A stretch of 64,000 bases of DNA from Aplectana chamaeleonis. Lineage: Eukaryota; Nematoda; Chromadorea; Rhabditida; Cosmocercidae. Within the stretch, counting starts at the first letter, position 1, and each line of letters opens with the position of its first letter. Position numbers and translations under genes: made by a program. Shown here piece after piece: positions 20,653-31,980 of the stretch. The DNA is taken from assembly GCA_029168955.1 (NCBI GenBank), contig JAPDOI010000215.1, positions 562,001-626,000 of the forward strand, read 5' to 3'. The notes under the pieces were generated by a model that saw only the letters and a program-made list of their open reading frames with translations, ran no database searches and was not told the origin of the DNA.

Positions 20653-22102
20653 CTGCCTGGTGAATTTTTTCCCACTCTTCTTTCCTGTGCCTTTTCAGGT
20701 CTTTTTTGATCTCATCGTCAAGTTCAGCAACGACGGGGTCCAGATGGTTGATCGCTCTCCTGGCATCTCTTGTCCTGATCTTATCTAGGATTTCCCTAGT
20801 GACATTTGCATAAATCTTCTTGACGCGGCCGACAGGAGTAGCCGCTTTCATGGCTCTGCGGATTGCGTCAGATAAATGGCACTCTTTTTGGTGCACGTCG
20901 CCATTCCACGGGTAATCGGCCACTAAGTGAAGTGCAACCTCACTGAACAGGCTCCAGTCTGCTGGGCCTAAATTAGGATAAGAATGTTGGCAAACACCAG
21001 AATAGGGAGCGAGAGAATTCAAGAGATCGATATGGATGAAGACAGGGACATGGTCTTTCGACAGAGTTGTTTAGGTGGACCATGAGCAAGAGTTAGAGAG
21101 GTTGGATGAGACTAGAAATATGTCTGGGCTGAAGGATCGGCCGTTGGTAGGGAGATGAGTGGGCTGATCATCGTTTAAGATGGCCAGGTCGCATTTCTCT
21201 GCCCATTCTTCGACGTCATTTCCTCTAGCTTGAGAGCCAAGAGACTAGCAAAAAGCGTGAGCGTTGAAATCGCCCGCGAACAACCGTAGATGAGAGGGAC
21301 CAGTCGTAAAGCTGCTTAAGAAGTTGAATAGGATTGTAAGATGGGGGGCATGAGGTAGTAGTTGGGATATATATGTTGAAAAGTGAAAGTGGTGTTTTTA
21401 GGGTTACCCTCTATAAAACGTCGTAATTCACATCATTCGAGGCGCCTCGGCCTCCGTCTGACCTACGCTCTCTCACTGTCTCTGACCTCCGCACCAGCAC
21501 GCGTAGGAACCGAGTGAATTTTGCCGTTTTATAGCCTGTAGTTGAATTGAAAGGTACTCGAGAGTACGGTCTGTGGGGGTGTTGGGTATGATGTGTGAGG
21601 GAAGAGAAGATAAAACAAAGGTTGAAACTCCTCCGCCAAGCGTTGGCCTTGGAGCATGGAGGGCAGTGTAGCCCGGGGTATTAGTATGAGGACGGGTAGG
21701 GGATGGAGAGAGCTTGGTTTCTTGAACCATGATCACGTCTGGATGGTAAGTGCGTGCAAAGAGAGAGAGAGCTGGGAAAGCTTGGCACGAAGGCCGTTGA
21801 GATTGATATGTACAATGAAAAGGGGGCGATTGGAGTTGGAGGAATCAGAGTTAGATGGTGAAGTGCATATAACACAGCGAAAAGAAGAGTTATGATGCTT
21901 CACAGAACTGAGACCCGAACAAGAGAAGTGCACCCGTCTTTGGCATCTGAAGCATTGGACGCTGGTCCCATTTTATGTGACATCTCTGTCGCTTGTGGCT
22001 TATGGGTACTTTTTCATCTGAACGGGTCCAGGATTCCTTTCCACGCCGGCCGTTTGCAGGAGAATCAGAAGGAGAGACGCGGACGGCCAGCGCCTCTCCC
22101 AT
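20594..22102 (-). pseudogene. D1 endonuclease and PHD region, broken
   Basis: Pieces in different frames: MVQETKLSPSPTRP and GGGVSTFVLSSLPSHIIP (endonuclease), HFSCSGLSSVKHHNSSFRC (PHD finger), and SLFSEVALHLVADYPWNGDV (linker). Several frameshifts, plus a MITE between the endonuclease halves. Confidence 0.75.
21411..21534. mobile_element. Small MITE in D1 endonuclease
   Basis: CTATAAAACGTCGTAATTCA at the left is matched by an inverted GTGAATTTTGCCGTTTTATA at the right. D3 (39115) and D4 lack this segment, so it is an insertion of about 124 bp. Confidence 0.65.
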
Positions 22103-22710
22103 TACAAAACTCTATTCGTGGAGGGGATGACGTCGGTTTGCACGGAGGCGATCTTCTTTCCTCCACACTGCCACGGCAAGGCCGATATCCAGCGCTTCCG
22201 CCACGGTGTTATTGACGACTCCAGCAAGTTTCTTGACAGGATATCTAGGGTAACCGTGTCGAAAGCCTTGGTGAGATCCAAAGCGGCAGCTACAGTTCTT
22301 AATGGTTTCCTAGCGTTGAACCCGTCGATTGCATAGCTAGTGATTTCTAGCAATACTGTCGTTGTGGAATGCAGCCTTCTGAACCCGTGTTGAAACATTT
22401 GCTTCTCATTGTGCTCTGCTAAATTCTCCACAATGAGCTTTTCGGCTACCTTAGCGAAAGGTGACATCAAACCGATGGTACGATATCCTTTTAGTGACGA
22501 CTGAGGTTTGCCTGGCTTGGGCAACGGGATGACGTTGGCTGTCTTCCAGTTCTGCGGAATAATACACGAGCTGAACGAGGTGTTAATTAAATCAACGACG
22601 AGCGGAAGGATCTCAGTCGGAAGTATATTTAGTACAGCAGTACAAATTCCGTCTGGACTAACAGCTTTGGAGTTCCGAATGTCCTTCATAATCTTCTCTA
22701 CTTGCGCCAC
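22102..22710 (-). pseudogene. D2 reverse transcriptase N-terminal fragment
   Basis: Open frame with RNSKAVSPDGICTAVLNILP, WKTANVIPLPKPGK, YRTIGLMSPFAKVAEKLI, LHSTTTVLLEI and AALDLTKAFDTV. It ends at the D1 junction before the catalytic box, so no polymerase activity is possible. Confidence 0.8.
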
Positions 22711-24690
22711 AGTTTACGCTTCGGTCGTGCTCATGAGCGGGAGGCGGCACAGCTCTCTTACTGTCACTCTATTCTGTGGACCTCGCCTTGTCCTCGGGAT
22801 AAAGAATTTCTTCCCGAGTGAGTAGGCGGCTTCTTTTCCCGTCTTGAAAACGTTATTATCAAATTCAATGGTGGAGACGGTAGCTAGCGAGCTCTTTCCA
22901 GACAGCTACCCTAGTGCCTTCCAAGTAGCTGCACCGTCCGTAGCTGCACTGTCCGTTTTGAAATCCAATTGTACCGTGAATTTTTCCCACTCTTTATTGT
23001 GCCTGTCTAGATTCTTTTTGATCTCGCCATCAAGTTGAGCGACGACAGGATCTAGATGGTCGGCTGCTCTTCTGGCCCCTCTAGTCCTGATCTTCTGGAG
23101 AATTTCTCTTGTGACTTTTGGATAGAACGTCTCAACGCGGCCAACAGGAATAGCCGCCTTCATGGCCCTGCTGATTGCGTCAGACAAGTGGTGCTCCTTT
23201 AGGTGCACATTGCCATTCCACGGATAATCAGCCGCTAGGCGTAGCGCAACCTCGCTGAAAAGGTACCAGTGTGCTTGGCCTAAATCATGATAAGAACGTT
23301 GTCGAACACCAGAATAAGAAGCAAGAGAATTTGAGAGATCGATGTACACAAAGATGGGAACGTGATCATTGGACAATGATGTTGAGGTAGACCATGAGCA
23401 AGCGTTGGAAAGGTTGGAAGATGCAAGAGTGATGTCTGGGCTAGAAGATCGGTCGTTGGTAGGGAGACGAGTGGGCTGGTCATCGTTTAGTTTGACCAGG
23501 TAACAGTCATCCGCCCACTCCTCGACGTCATTTCCTCTAGCGTCAGAGCCAAGAGACGAACAGAACGTATGAGCATGAAAATCGCCCGCAAAGACAGACG
23601 AGGATGGAAGGGAGCAGTCGTTAAGCTGTCTAAGGAGTGGAATAAGGTTATAGGAAGAGGGCTAAGAGGTGGTAGGGGGAATATAGATGTTGAAAAGAGA
23701 AAGGGAAGTTCCATGGGGGAGATGAACCGGAAGGTACTCGAGAGTACCGTCCAAGGAAGTGTTAGGTATTACGTGTGAAGGAAGAGTAGATAATACGAAA
23801 GTGGAAACTCCTCCGCCAAGATTTGGCCTTGGAGCATGGTAAGATGCGTGGCCTGGGATATTGGGATGAGGATGGGGAGGGGGATGGAGAGAGCTTGGTT
23901 TCTTGAACCTAGATCACGTCTGGATGGTAAGTACGTGCAAAGAGGGAGAGCTCAGAAAGCGTGGCACGGAGGCCGTTGAGATTTATATACTGGCATACTT
24001 ACACAATACGACAGTTACTGTATTCATACAACACTGTGCAACTATGTACAATTTTCCAAAGAACCACGGTTGCCTAAAAAACGATAGAATCCTTTATTAT
24101 TCCCGCGTATACGGAACAAATCAGTACTATTCTAGTTTTAAGGAGCCCAATCGACCCTAAACTTAGTACATAAATGACATTTCCAGAAAAGTCTTGGAAT
24201 TATTACCTTACATCAGTGAAGAGAGCTTTGATGCATGAGCACAAAGACATGTATTAAGAGATCGCGTAAGAACTATACATACACTTCTTCCCAGAGCTAA
24301 GGTTACCAGGAGTAATACAGGAAGACGTCGCAACACGCGACGCGCGACTCCGTTCGAGCCTACTCGGCCCCGCATAATCTAGTATGTTTATTGGAAGGGA
24401 GTGATTTGAGAAGAACAGGAGAGATGCACCCACCGTTGGCATCCGAAGCACTGGACGCTTGTTTTCATTCATGTGACATCCTTGCCGCACGTGGCGCATG
24501 GGTACTTCTGAGCAGGTCCAGGATTCCTCTCCACGCCGGCTCTTAGCAGGGGAATTCGAAGGAGAGCTGCTGCCGGCCAGCACCTCTCCCATGACAAAAC
24601 CCTCTTCGCGAAGGGGTGACGTCGGTTTGCACAGAGGTGATCTTCTTTCCTCTCACTGCCACGGCAAGAACGTACGACATCTGGGCAGCA
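22176..24690 (-). mobile_element. CR1-like retrotransposon D2, 3' part missing
   Basis: Minus-strand family D: 2A-like motif at 24537-24514, endonuclease 23880-23400, linker 23376-22906 and RT start 22710-22180, stopping at SITPWRKRWISA where D1 begins. About 385 bases at 23985-24370 do not match other D copies and are an insertion or replacement of unknown type. The 5' end is ACGTACGACATCTGGGCAG near 24690, as in D3 and D4. Confidence 0.8.
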
Positions 24691-25137
24691 CGGGCTCACG
24701 GGCGCTGCTAGTTTCCGCAAGGGCGCACTAATCGCAAAAGGCGCGCGAATCGATCAGGCTGGACGCGGCAGAGTTGCTTGGCACTTTCCATCGAAAACGT
24801 GCGCGGCGCCACAAGCTCGTCTGAATGGGGGGGGGCGGACCGGGATACTCAGGCGTAATGGGACAACTTTCAAAGCCGTTGTTATCGATTTCTGGCCCGT
24901 TTTCGCTGCTTTCTTACGACCCTATCCCACTCCAGCATCTGTCAGCTTAGTGTTTCACACCAAAACCTCGAGAACGAGATTTATCGTGGACACTGCCTTT
25001 AATCACTCGAAAAGTTGTCGAATAGAAAATTGTCGATAGTTCGATATTTTAGGATTTGTAGAAATGCATAGGAGAGGGTTTAATAAATGGAAGAGAGGAT
25101 GTGTTCCATTTACTTTTTCCGATACTCGGTTCTGTAA

Positions 25138-25392
<255 letters not shown>

Positions 25393-25436
25393 TAGTTTTT
25401 TTTCTCCTAATTGTTATTAATCTGCTGCTATTGAAG

Positions 25437-25595
25437 GTAAAGAATACGATGGTCTGAAAGCTGATATATGGTCGCTTGGCGTTATTTTATACATTCTCGT
25501 CACGGGTGGCTTTCCGTTTCCGGGCGACAATGTTGAAAATTTGAAGCGAGCCGTATTGTCTAGTCAAATGAAAATCCCCTATTGGGTGTCCGTAG
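25437..25595 (+). CDS. SIK: SIK kinase exon: C-lobe, alpha-F
   Basis: This exon starts after a 61-base intron ending ATTGAAG and ends GTAG|GTTCGT. It reads GKEYDGLKADIWSLGVILY, then ILVTGGFPFPGDNVENL and on to KIPYWVSV. DIWSLGV is the alpha-F motif and PFPG matches the PFDG turn of relatives. Phase 1 at both ends; 159 bases. Confidence 0.93.
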
Positions 25596-25857
25596 GTTCG
25601 TTCTCTTTTATTTGTGCAACAAGATATCGCAGATGAAAAACTGAAACTATAAACCCTAAAATCATAACCTACGAGATCCAAGGCATGGTTCCTGATGTAG
25701 GTGCTGATGCGAGCCCCATCACAACTCCCATTCCTCCTGTTCTCTCGATTTTGGATCAACCAGGGATCCAAGATGTTCAACCTACGCGTGGTGGATCTGT
25801 GGAGTCGACATATGGAGGCTCATCAAACGAACATCAATCACTCCATGTGGAGTTTTT

Positions 25858-26238
25858 TTGTATTGGGAGTGTAGATGGCTGGCTGCTACACTCCTCTGTA
25901 TTCTACTTCTACGAGCTGGCATTGAGAGGAATCCGGGACCGCGCAGCAAGACACCACGATATCACTGCCGTCACTGCGGACTATCTGCTCAACATGCAAG
26001 CATTCAATGTGGCGGTTGCATTGGCCGGGTGCACCTCAAATGTTCGGGATTGTCCAGCTATGATGACTACACTCATGCTTACTGTTGTATGTCTTGCTCT
26101 GTAAATCCTCCTAGGGTTCCTCAACATGGTCTTAGCATTTATCAACTAAATATCAATGGCCTACGTGCCAAACTTGCTGAACTCACAGTGTATGTAGATC
26201 GCACTCAACCTGATGTCATTCTCCTGCAGGAGACCTAG
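25858..26238 (+). pseudogene. C2 leader, 2A-like motif and PHD finger
   Basis: The frame reads WLAATLLCILLLRAGIERNP-GP, a hydrophobic stretch ending in the 2A-like octet, then CRHCGLSAQHASIQCGGC, a HLKC pair and CCMSC: the Cys4-His-Cys3 spacing of a PHD-type finger. QLNINGLRAKLAELT and DVILLQET then start the endonuclease, with Glu of QET as a metal ligand. Stop at 26236. Confidence 0.8.
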
Positions 26239-26591
26239 CTTAGCATTTCTTCCTCCTCCCTCCCCTGTCTCCTCGGTTATCTATCCTATCATGTTCCACG
26301 TACTTCCCATGGCGGTGGTGTTTCAACTTTTGTAAAATCATCTATCCCTTCTCACATTATTGCTCTTCCCGATGATGATGTTGTTGAATGTCTTGGAGTT
26401 CATATTGTATTACCCCCTTGATATTGTCAATGTCTATATACCCCCCACCACATCCTGTCCCATTTCATTTGATCCCACGCCTTACTTACATGATGTCCAT
26501 GCTGCCTTATCATCAAGTTCGGTTGTAATAGCTGGTGATTTTAATACTCATTCTCCTTCGTGGATTTCTCCTCTAGAGTCTGATAATAGAG

Positions 26592-27830
26592 GTGAACTCA
26601 TTGAGCTTTTCGCTGATGATTGTGATCTTGTTCCCATCAATGAGGATTCTCCCACTCGTCTTGGGCAGACCCTCCTCACCCAACATCACGTTTGTATCAT
26701 CCTCGCTAGCTATTTTCTGTACCTGGTCTACTGATGTGGCACTGGCCAGTGATCGTGTTCCCATAATTATATCATTGGATCTGTCACTTAATAGTTTGTT
26801 TGCTCCGTTCTCTGGCTCTCGTTGTAAGTCCTATTCTAATTATCGTAAGGCTAACTGGGACTTATTCAAAGAGGTATTGCTCAGCCAGGCGGCCAGCTAC
26901 CCATGGAACGGCTCAGTCTACGACAAAAAGAAGTTCATAGTGGATGCCATAGGACGTGCTACCAAAGCTGCTATTCCTACTGGACGTGTGAGGACTTTTC
27001 ACCCGAACGTGCCCAGTGAAGTGCTTGAACTAATCACTATGAGAGATGACAAGCGAAGATCGGACCCCAATGATCCAGCGATACAGCAGCTGTCGGAAAA
27101 CATCACCGCATTGCTAAATGAACACAAGCAGCAACGCTGGAAAGAGCTCACCGAGTCGATCGATTTTACCGTGGATGCCAAAAAAGCCTGGACCACCTTG
27201 AAGCGGCTTTCAGGCAAAAAGATGAGTACTGACCGCAACATGCTCGAGTTTCCGTCTGGAAGATTCGAGCACGGATACAAGGCTGCTTGTCTGCTCGGCA
27301 AACTATTTGCATCTGCGTCATCGCCTCGAGATAAGCAACACAGACGAACAATGCGAGCAATCAGGAAACTCAGTCGACTGGATGTCCGTGCTATCTTTCC
27401 TTCTGCCATCGACAAGGTCATCAAATCGATGAAAAATTCGCGTGCTGGGGGACCCGACGGGATTTCGGCTGTTCATATCAAACAAATTCCTGATCCCTAT
27501 TACGAACCGCTCTCTGATCTTATTCATTCGTCATTCAGTTCTGGTGTTATTCCGGCCCGCTGGAAACAAGCTGTCGTCATCCTCATCGCCAAGCCAGGCA
27601 AGCTGCCGGGTAAGGCTGCCTCCCACCGCCCCATTTCCCTCCTCTCCCCCCTTGCTAAGCTTGCGGAAAGATTCCTCAATCCGCTCCTCCAAAGCAGTTT
27701 ACAGCACAACACCCGCCAGCATGGTTTCAAGAAGGAGCATTCCACAGTCACAGCCCTGACGTCGATTACCGAGCACATAATCGCTGGATTTAACTGCAAG
27801 ACCCCCGTAGAAGCCTCGTCGTTGCCATAG
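26592..27830 (+). pseudogene. C2 endonuclease end, linker and RT start
   Basis: A 412-codon frame: SPNITFVSSSLAIFCTWS and ASDRVPIIISLDLS (endonuclease end), YPWNGSVYDKKKFIVDAIGR linker, NSRAGGPDGISAVHIKQIP, WKQAVVILIAKPGK, HRPISLLSPLAKLAERF, RQHGFKKEHSTVTALTSI. It breaks by frameshift just before the AIDLTAAFDS box. Confidence 0.85.
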
Positions 27831-27868
27831 ATCTTACGGCCGCCTCAAAATCGATTCTGGAATCGGAC

Positions 27869-28885
27869 ATGCCCAGTTGGTCTAAAAGATGGATCAATAG
27901 CTTTATCAAGAACCGGTCTATTCGTGTCAAGTTCGACGGACATCTGTCGTCTTCGGTTCCTCTGAAAGCCGGTGTCCCTCAAGGCGGAGTGTTATCTCCT
28001 AGCCTATTTTCGCTATTTCTATCTGATATTCCTGTTCCACCAACTGGTATTCATCTGTGCCTGTACGCTGATGACATCACCATCGTAAGCACGGACTCAG
28101 TTATTGATCGAGCCACTACTACCATGAATGACTACTTACGGACCACGGCAGTGTATCTTAAATCAAAGTCGCTGACTGTCTCTGCCTCCAAATCAAGTGT
28201 CACACTATGTACAACGGCTACTATCGAACATCGGCTTCATCCCAAGGTCATGTGGGATGGCCACGAGCTGCCACTGTCTAAGCATCCTCGACTATTGGGA
28301 GTTTTCCTGGACCCCTCTTTAAGATTTCATGAAAATGCGCGTATACGAGCTGCCTCTGCCAACTCGCGCAACAACATTCTCCGCGCCTTGGCTGGAACCT
28401 CGTGGGGCAGCACGAAGGAGGTACTACGCACGACTTATAGAGCCATGGTCCAGCCGGTCTTGGAATATGGCGCCCCTATTTGGGCTCGACATCTCTCTGA
28501 ATCCTCTTGGTGCAAGCTGCAGAGAGCACAGAATACTGCCCTCAGGCTTATTACTGGATGTCACAAATCGACGCCTATTCCGCATCTTCATCAAGAAACC
28601 GGCCTACTCCCTGTAAAACAGCACTTCTTACTCCAGTCTCAGCAGTTTCTCATAAGTATTGTCAAGAGCCCGACCCATCCAAACTACCATCTTCTGTCGT
28701 CCGGCCTCCAACCAAGAAACATACGCACGCCGCTCAATGCTTCCCTGTCTGATGTCGATAAACAACGCTGGGCTACATCCGAGCTCTCCCGCAGAAGACT
28801 CCAGATGGCGGAGCATACGCGCTTTGTGGCAGAGTACCTGTCTGATGCTCAGCACAACTTAATTTTTGGTGGCGCGCCCCCATGA
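27869..28885 (+). pseudogene. C2 RT catalytic part and C-terminal domain
   Basis: 338 open codons: MPSWSKRWINSFIKNRSIRV, GVPQGGVLSPSLFSLFLSDI, LYADDITIVSTD (intact YADD), LRALAGTSWGSTKEVLRTTY, YGAPIWARHLSESSWCKLQR. The stop TGA at 28883 is followed in frame by the knuckle CPDCECAGHDSLHLFSC, so only one nonsense change separates them. Confidence 0.87.
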
Positions 28886-29448
28886 GTCGACGAAAGCGAA
28901 GCCGGACTCCCGAGACGTACCCGAACAATCCTCGCTGGTCTGCGATGCGGCCACTCCACATATCTAAAGGCCTACGCTCATCGGATCGATCAGTCAGTCC
29001 CCGATAGATGCCCTGATTGTGAATGTGCTGGACATGATTCATTGCATCTATTTTCATGTCCGGCCAGACCTACAATGTTATCTGCTCGAGATCTATGGTG
29101 CAAGCCGTGTGAAGTGGCTAGCTTCCTACGCCTTCGATGCGATGCTCTGTTCATGGCTGAGAAGAAAAAGAAGGATCAACCAGATATATTTTCGGTGGAT
29201 CCGAGATGTCGAACCTACGCATGACGGATTTGTGGAGTCGGCGATAAGCCGAGGACTTATCAAATGAGCAGCAACTACTCCCTTTGGAGTTTTTCGTAAT
29301 TGGAGTGTCACTGGCTTGCCGCTGCTTTTCTTCATATTCTACTGCTACAAGCTGATTTTGAGAAGAATCCGGGACCGCGCAACAAGACTTCGCGATATCC
29401 CTGCTGTTATCGTGGACTATCGGCTCAACATGTAAACATCCAGCGCCG

Positions 29449-31801
29449 GCGCCGTGGCGTTCTGTCCCATCTGGCAGGAGCCTGGGCGAGGCGCGAGAGT
29501 CGTTAACGAGGTACTAACGATGGCGAGTCGTCGCGCTGGCTAATTGTCTCTCTTTACTCACCACGATGATCTGCCAGTGAGACACCAAGTGCGATCCATT
29601 GAGGGAATTGAGGAAATTATAACACTGAGTTATGTCAAATACAAGCATTTATAATCCTCAGTTTGTAACATTCATTGTGTTACAATGGTGGGAAATACAG
29701 GTAGGTTTTTTCAAATTTTCGAATGATTTAAAAGCATCGTCCACGCCGGAAACCATATAATGTTTTATCATGTTTTTGTATAGCTTGACCTTTGTAGGGA
29801 ACGAAAATGTCGAAATAGCTGCTGAAAACCTTGATTTGTAAAGAAAAACCAGTTTGAATACACTGTCAAATTGAGTTTCGCGCGAAAATAGTTTTTTAAC
29901 ATTTTCCTGCGTTCGAAGGCCTCGTCACTGTTACTTTTGAAGTTTTCCTGCAAGAGGAGCTTGTGCCATAAATGTTTTCCATGATGTTCGACGGTCGCAT
30001 CAACATACAATGAAGAAGTGCTAGGTGATCGACCCAGAAGGGCTAGATGATCGACCGCAGATCAGTTTTCAGGTGGCCATAACTTTTAACTTGCGCATGT
30101 TCAGGGTCTCAAGTTTCGTGGGCGACGTCAGCTAGCCCGAACGGTTTGATTGTACACAAAAAAAATTGGAAATGATTTTCGGTGTGCTGTGCTTCAAATC
30201 TGTTCAAAGTGCTCCAAATCTGTTCAAAAGGACGAACGAAGTTATTTTCAAGCTGCGAAATAGCCCAAATCAGTGGCTCTTTCAAATAGGTCGTTTGTAT
30301 TGAAGTGCTGGATTTCAGGTAAGTTACAAATGGGAATTGGTAAAAATGTGAAATTGAGGAAAAGAGGATGGCAATCATGTGTTCTGTGTGTGTGTAATAA
30401 TTAAATGTGCTGAGGAATTGGGACTGAATCGAATATAAATTCAAATAATTTTAATATTGGTGTTCTCTTTTCGAACCAAAGAACTATTCGGAAAGTTCAT
30501 TCATGAAAGTCAAACATCAAAGAATTTTTTTTTTATGAATATTCGATCCATTCGGGATCATCATCATCAAATGACATATTTTTTAATTCGATGATTTTAA
30601 GAGCTTCTCAAATTTAAAATGGAATCAAACAGTTGACAAAATGGAATTTATCAATTCATTTGAAAAAAAGTGAGAGACTACTCGAAAAGATCCATGAACT
30701 CGAAAAACTGGAAATTCTGCTGGGTGTTTAATGGTTAATCAGTGAGCCTCTTGCGTGCGACATTTTGAGACTGACCCCGAACAACACAGATGTGCACAAG
30801 ATCGTTTACACTAGATAGCAGAGCGGCACCACTCTGCAAAAAATGTGAAAGGTTATGCTAACTTTTCATATTTCAGGAATCTTAGGTCACTTTTCCAATG
30901 TCAGCACCCACCACTCAGATCACTGATAGAAATGTTTAGGAAACTCAATAAGGAAGCCAATTTACTTCTGCGTAACCTTTCAAAAGTGGGTTGCTACTTC
31001 AAGTAGTTGAACTTCGTCACCGGTCCCAAAATAGAAATACTGAATAGCAGAATCGGAACCTTCCGAAGACCATGATTCCAAGAGATCGAGGGCGGCGAAA
31101 GAAGGTAGAAAAATAGATGGAAAAATTTGCACGCAAATTGAGTCGAGGAATTCCAACATAATGTGCTTATCTGGGTCAAATTCCGGTCCGTAATTGCGTC
31201 TCGGCACGCTTTGCGGCCGCACGCGCTCGAGTCAGTCGAGTTTCCAGCGCCAAAGCCGACTCGATATGGCTTTCTCATAGTTTTCTTCGATTTTGTCTAG
31301 TTTCCAGTTTCTAAAACCCGCCTAGTGTCAACAGATCGGCTGCTGCGGCGCTGGAAACTTTCGATTCGAATGCGCGCGGCCGCAAAGCGTGCCGAGACGC
31401 AAATGCGGACCGGAATTAGACCCAGATAAGCACAATATCTTAGCATGAAACTATCTAAGCAGGATGTCTCGTTTCGTTTCGGGTAAATCCAAGTAGTTTA
31501 TCTTGTAATAGCCATAGCAATAATAATATTAATAATGCTAATAATAGCAATAGTGGTTTTTGTTACATATTGGTAATGGTAATAATAAATTTTTGTAATC
31601 CACGTAACAAAATGTCATAATTTCTTGACCGCAAACCATGTTTCATCAGTGGATAGCATTTGGTGTTGCACTGGCAGATTATTGCGGTGAGTAAAGAAAG
31701 GCATTTAACCAGCGTGACGACTCGCCATCGTTAGCACCTCGTTAACGACTCAGGCGCCTCGCCCAGGCTCCTGCCAGCTGGGACAGAACGCTCGCCACCC
31801 T
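29449..31801. mobile_element. Mutator-like foldback element, 9-bp TSD
   Basis: Long inverted arms share GTTCTGTCCC, TGGCAGGAGCCTGGGCGAGG and GAGTCGTTAACGAGGT. Target duplication CCAGCGCCG (29440-29448) / CCAGTGCCG (31802-31810) lies in C3. A 280-bp palindromic MITE (31159-31437) lies inside. No MULE transposase. The arms match the second copy at 44973-45996. Confidence 0.85.
31159..31437. mobile_element. Palindromic MITE, about 280 bp
   Basis: The arms of about 90 bases start TGTGCTTATCTGGGTC and contain GCGTCTCGGCACGCTTTGCG, GGCCGC and TTTCCAGCGCC in inverted order. The centre is short. It would form a strong hairpin. Confidence 0.8.
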
Positions 31802-31980
31802 CCAGTGCCGCGGCTTCCTTGGCTGGGTATACCTCAAATGTTAGGGTTATCCAGCTGTAATAACTACATTCATGCTTACTATTGTATATCTTGCTCTAAC
31901 TTTCCTCCTGGGGTGTTTTTGAAGAGTTTAAACATTTTCAACTCACTATCAATGGCCTGTGTGCCAAAATTGTTGAAGTT

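Larger units (their letters stand above)
18588..22175 (-). mobile_element. CR1-like retrotransposon D1, near full length, decayed
   Basis: In minus-strand order: leader and 2A-like motif (22047-22024), PHD finger remains, endonuclease (21900-21100, with a 124-bp MITE at 21411), linker (21022-20600), RT and C-terminal knuckle (20652-18700). The 3' end lies at GCAAAGAAGAAGCCC near 18590. It abuts the truncated D2 at 22175. Confidence 0.85.
18465..25010. mobile_element. TIR element (GGCAGTGTTCA ends) filled by D1 and D2
   Basis: AGGGCAGTGTTCATGATGAA at 18470 is matched in inverted order by TTTATCGTGGACACTGCC at 24985-25003, and the similarity runs inward past CTCGAG. The D1/D2 retrotransposon block occupies 18590-24690, leaving about 450 bp of original element, comparable to the inverted pair at 10497/10960. 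Confidence 0.55.
25757..29172 (+). mobile_element. CR1-like retrotransposon C2, near full length
   Basis: A plus-strand copy in the 7.3-kb kinase intron. Order: leader, 2A-like motif (25918-25941), PHD finger (25960-26099), endonuclease (26130-26760), linker (26800-27400), RT (27420-28300), C-terminal domain and CCHC knuckle (28330-29130), then AAGAAAAAGAAG. There are at least four frame breaks (26238, about 26400, about 26690, about 27830) and a stop at 28883. Immediately after it the family 5' end begins again (C3). Confidence 0.88.
29173..31980 (+). mobile_element. Retrotransposon C3, 5' part only, split by a MULE foldback
   Basis: Sequence directly after the C2 3' end repeats the family 5' region (GGATCAACC, then CGAACCTACGCATGACGGAT), giving a head-to-tail pair. 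The leader and 2A-like motif (ADFEKNPGP, 29351-29377) follow. The copy stops at 29439 and resumes at 31811 with LGWVYLKC, the PHD part, ending near 31980. Confidence 0.72.

Noticed and set aside
20111..20788. 225-codon plus-strand frame
   Set aside because: It is the antisense shadow of the D1 reverse transcriptase.
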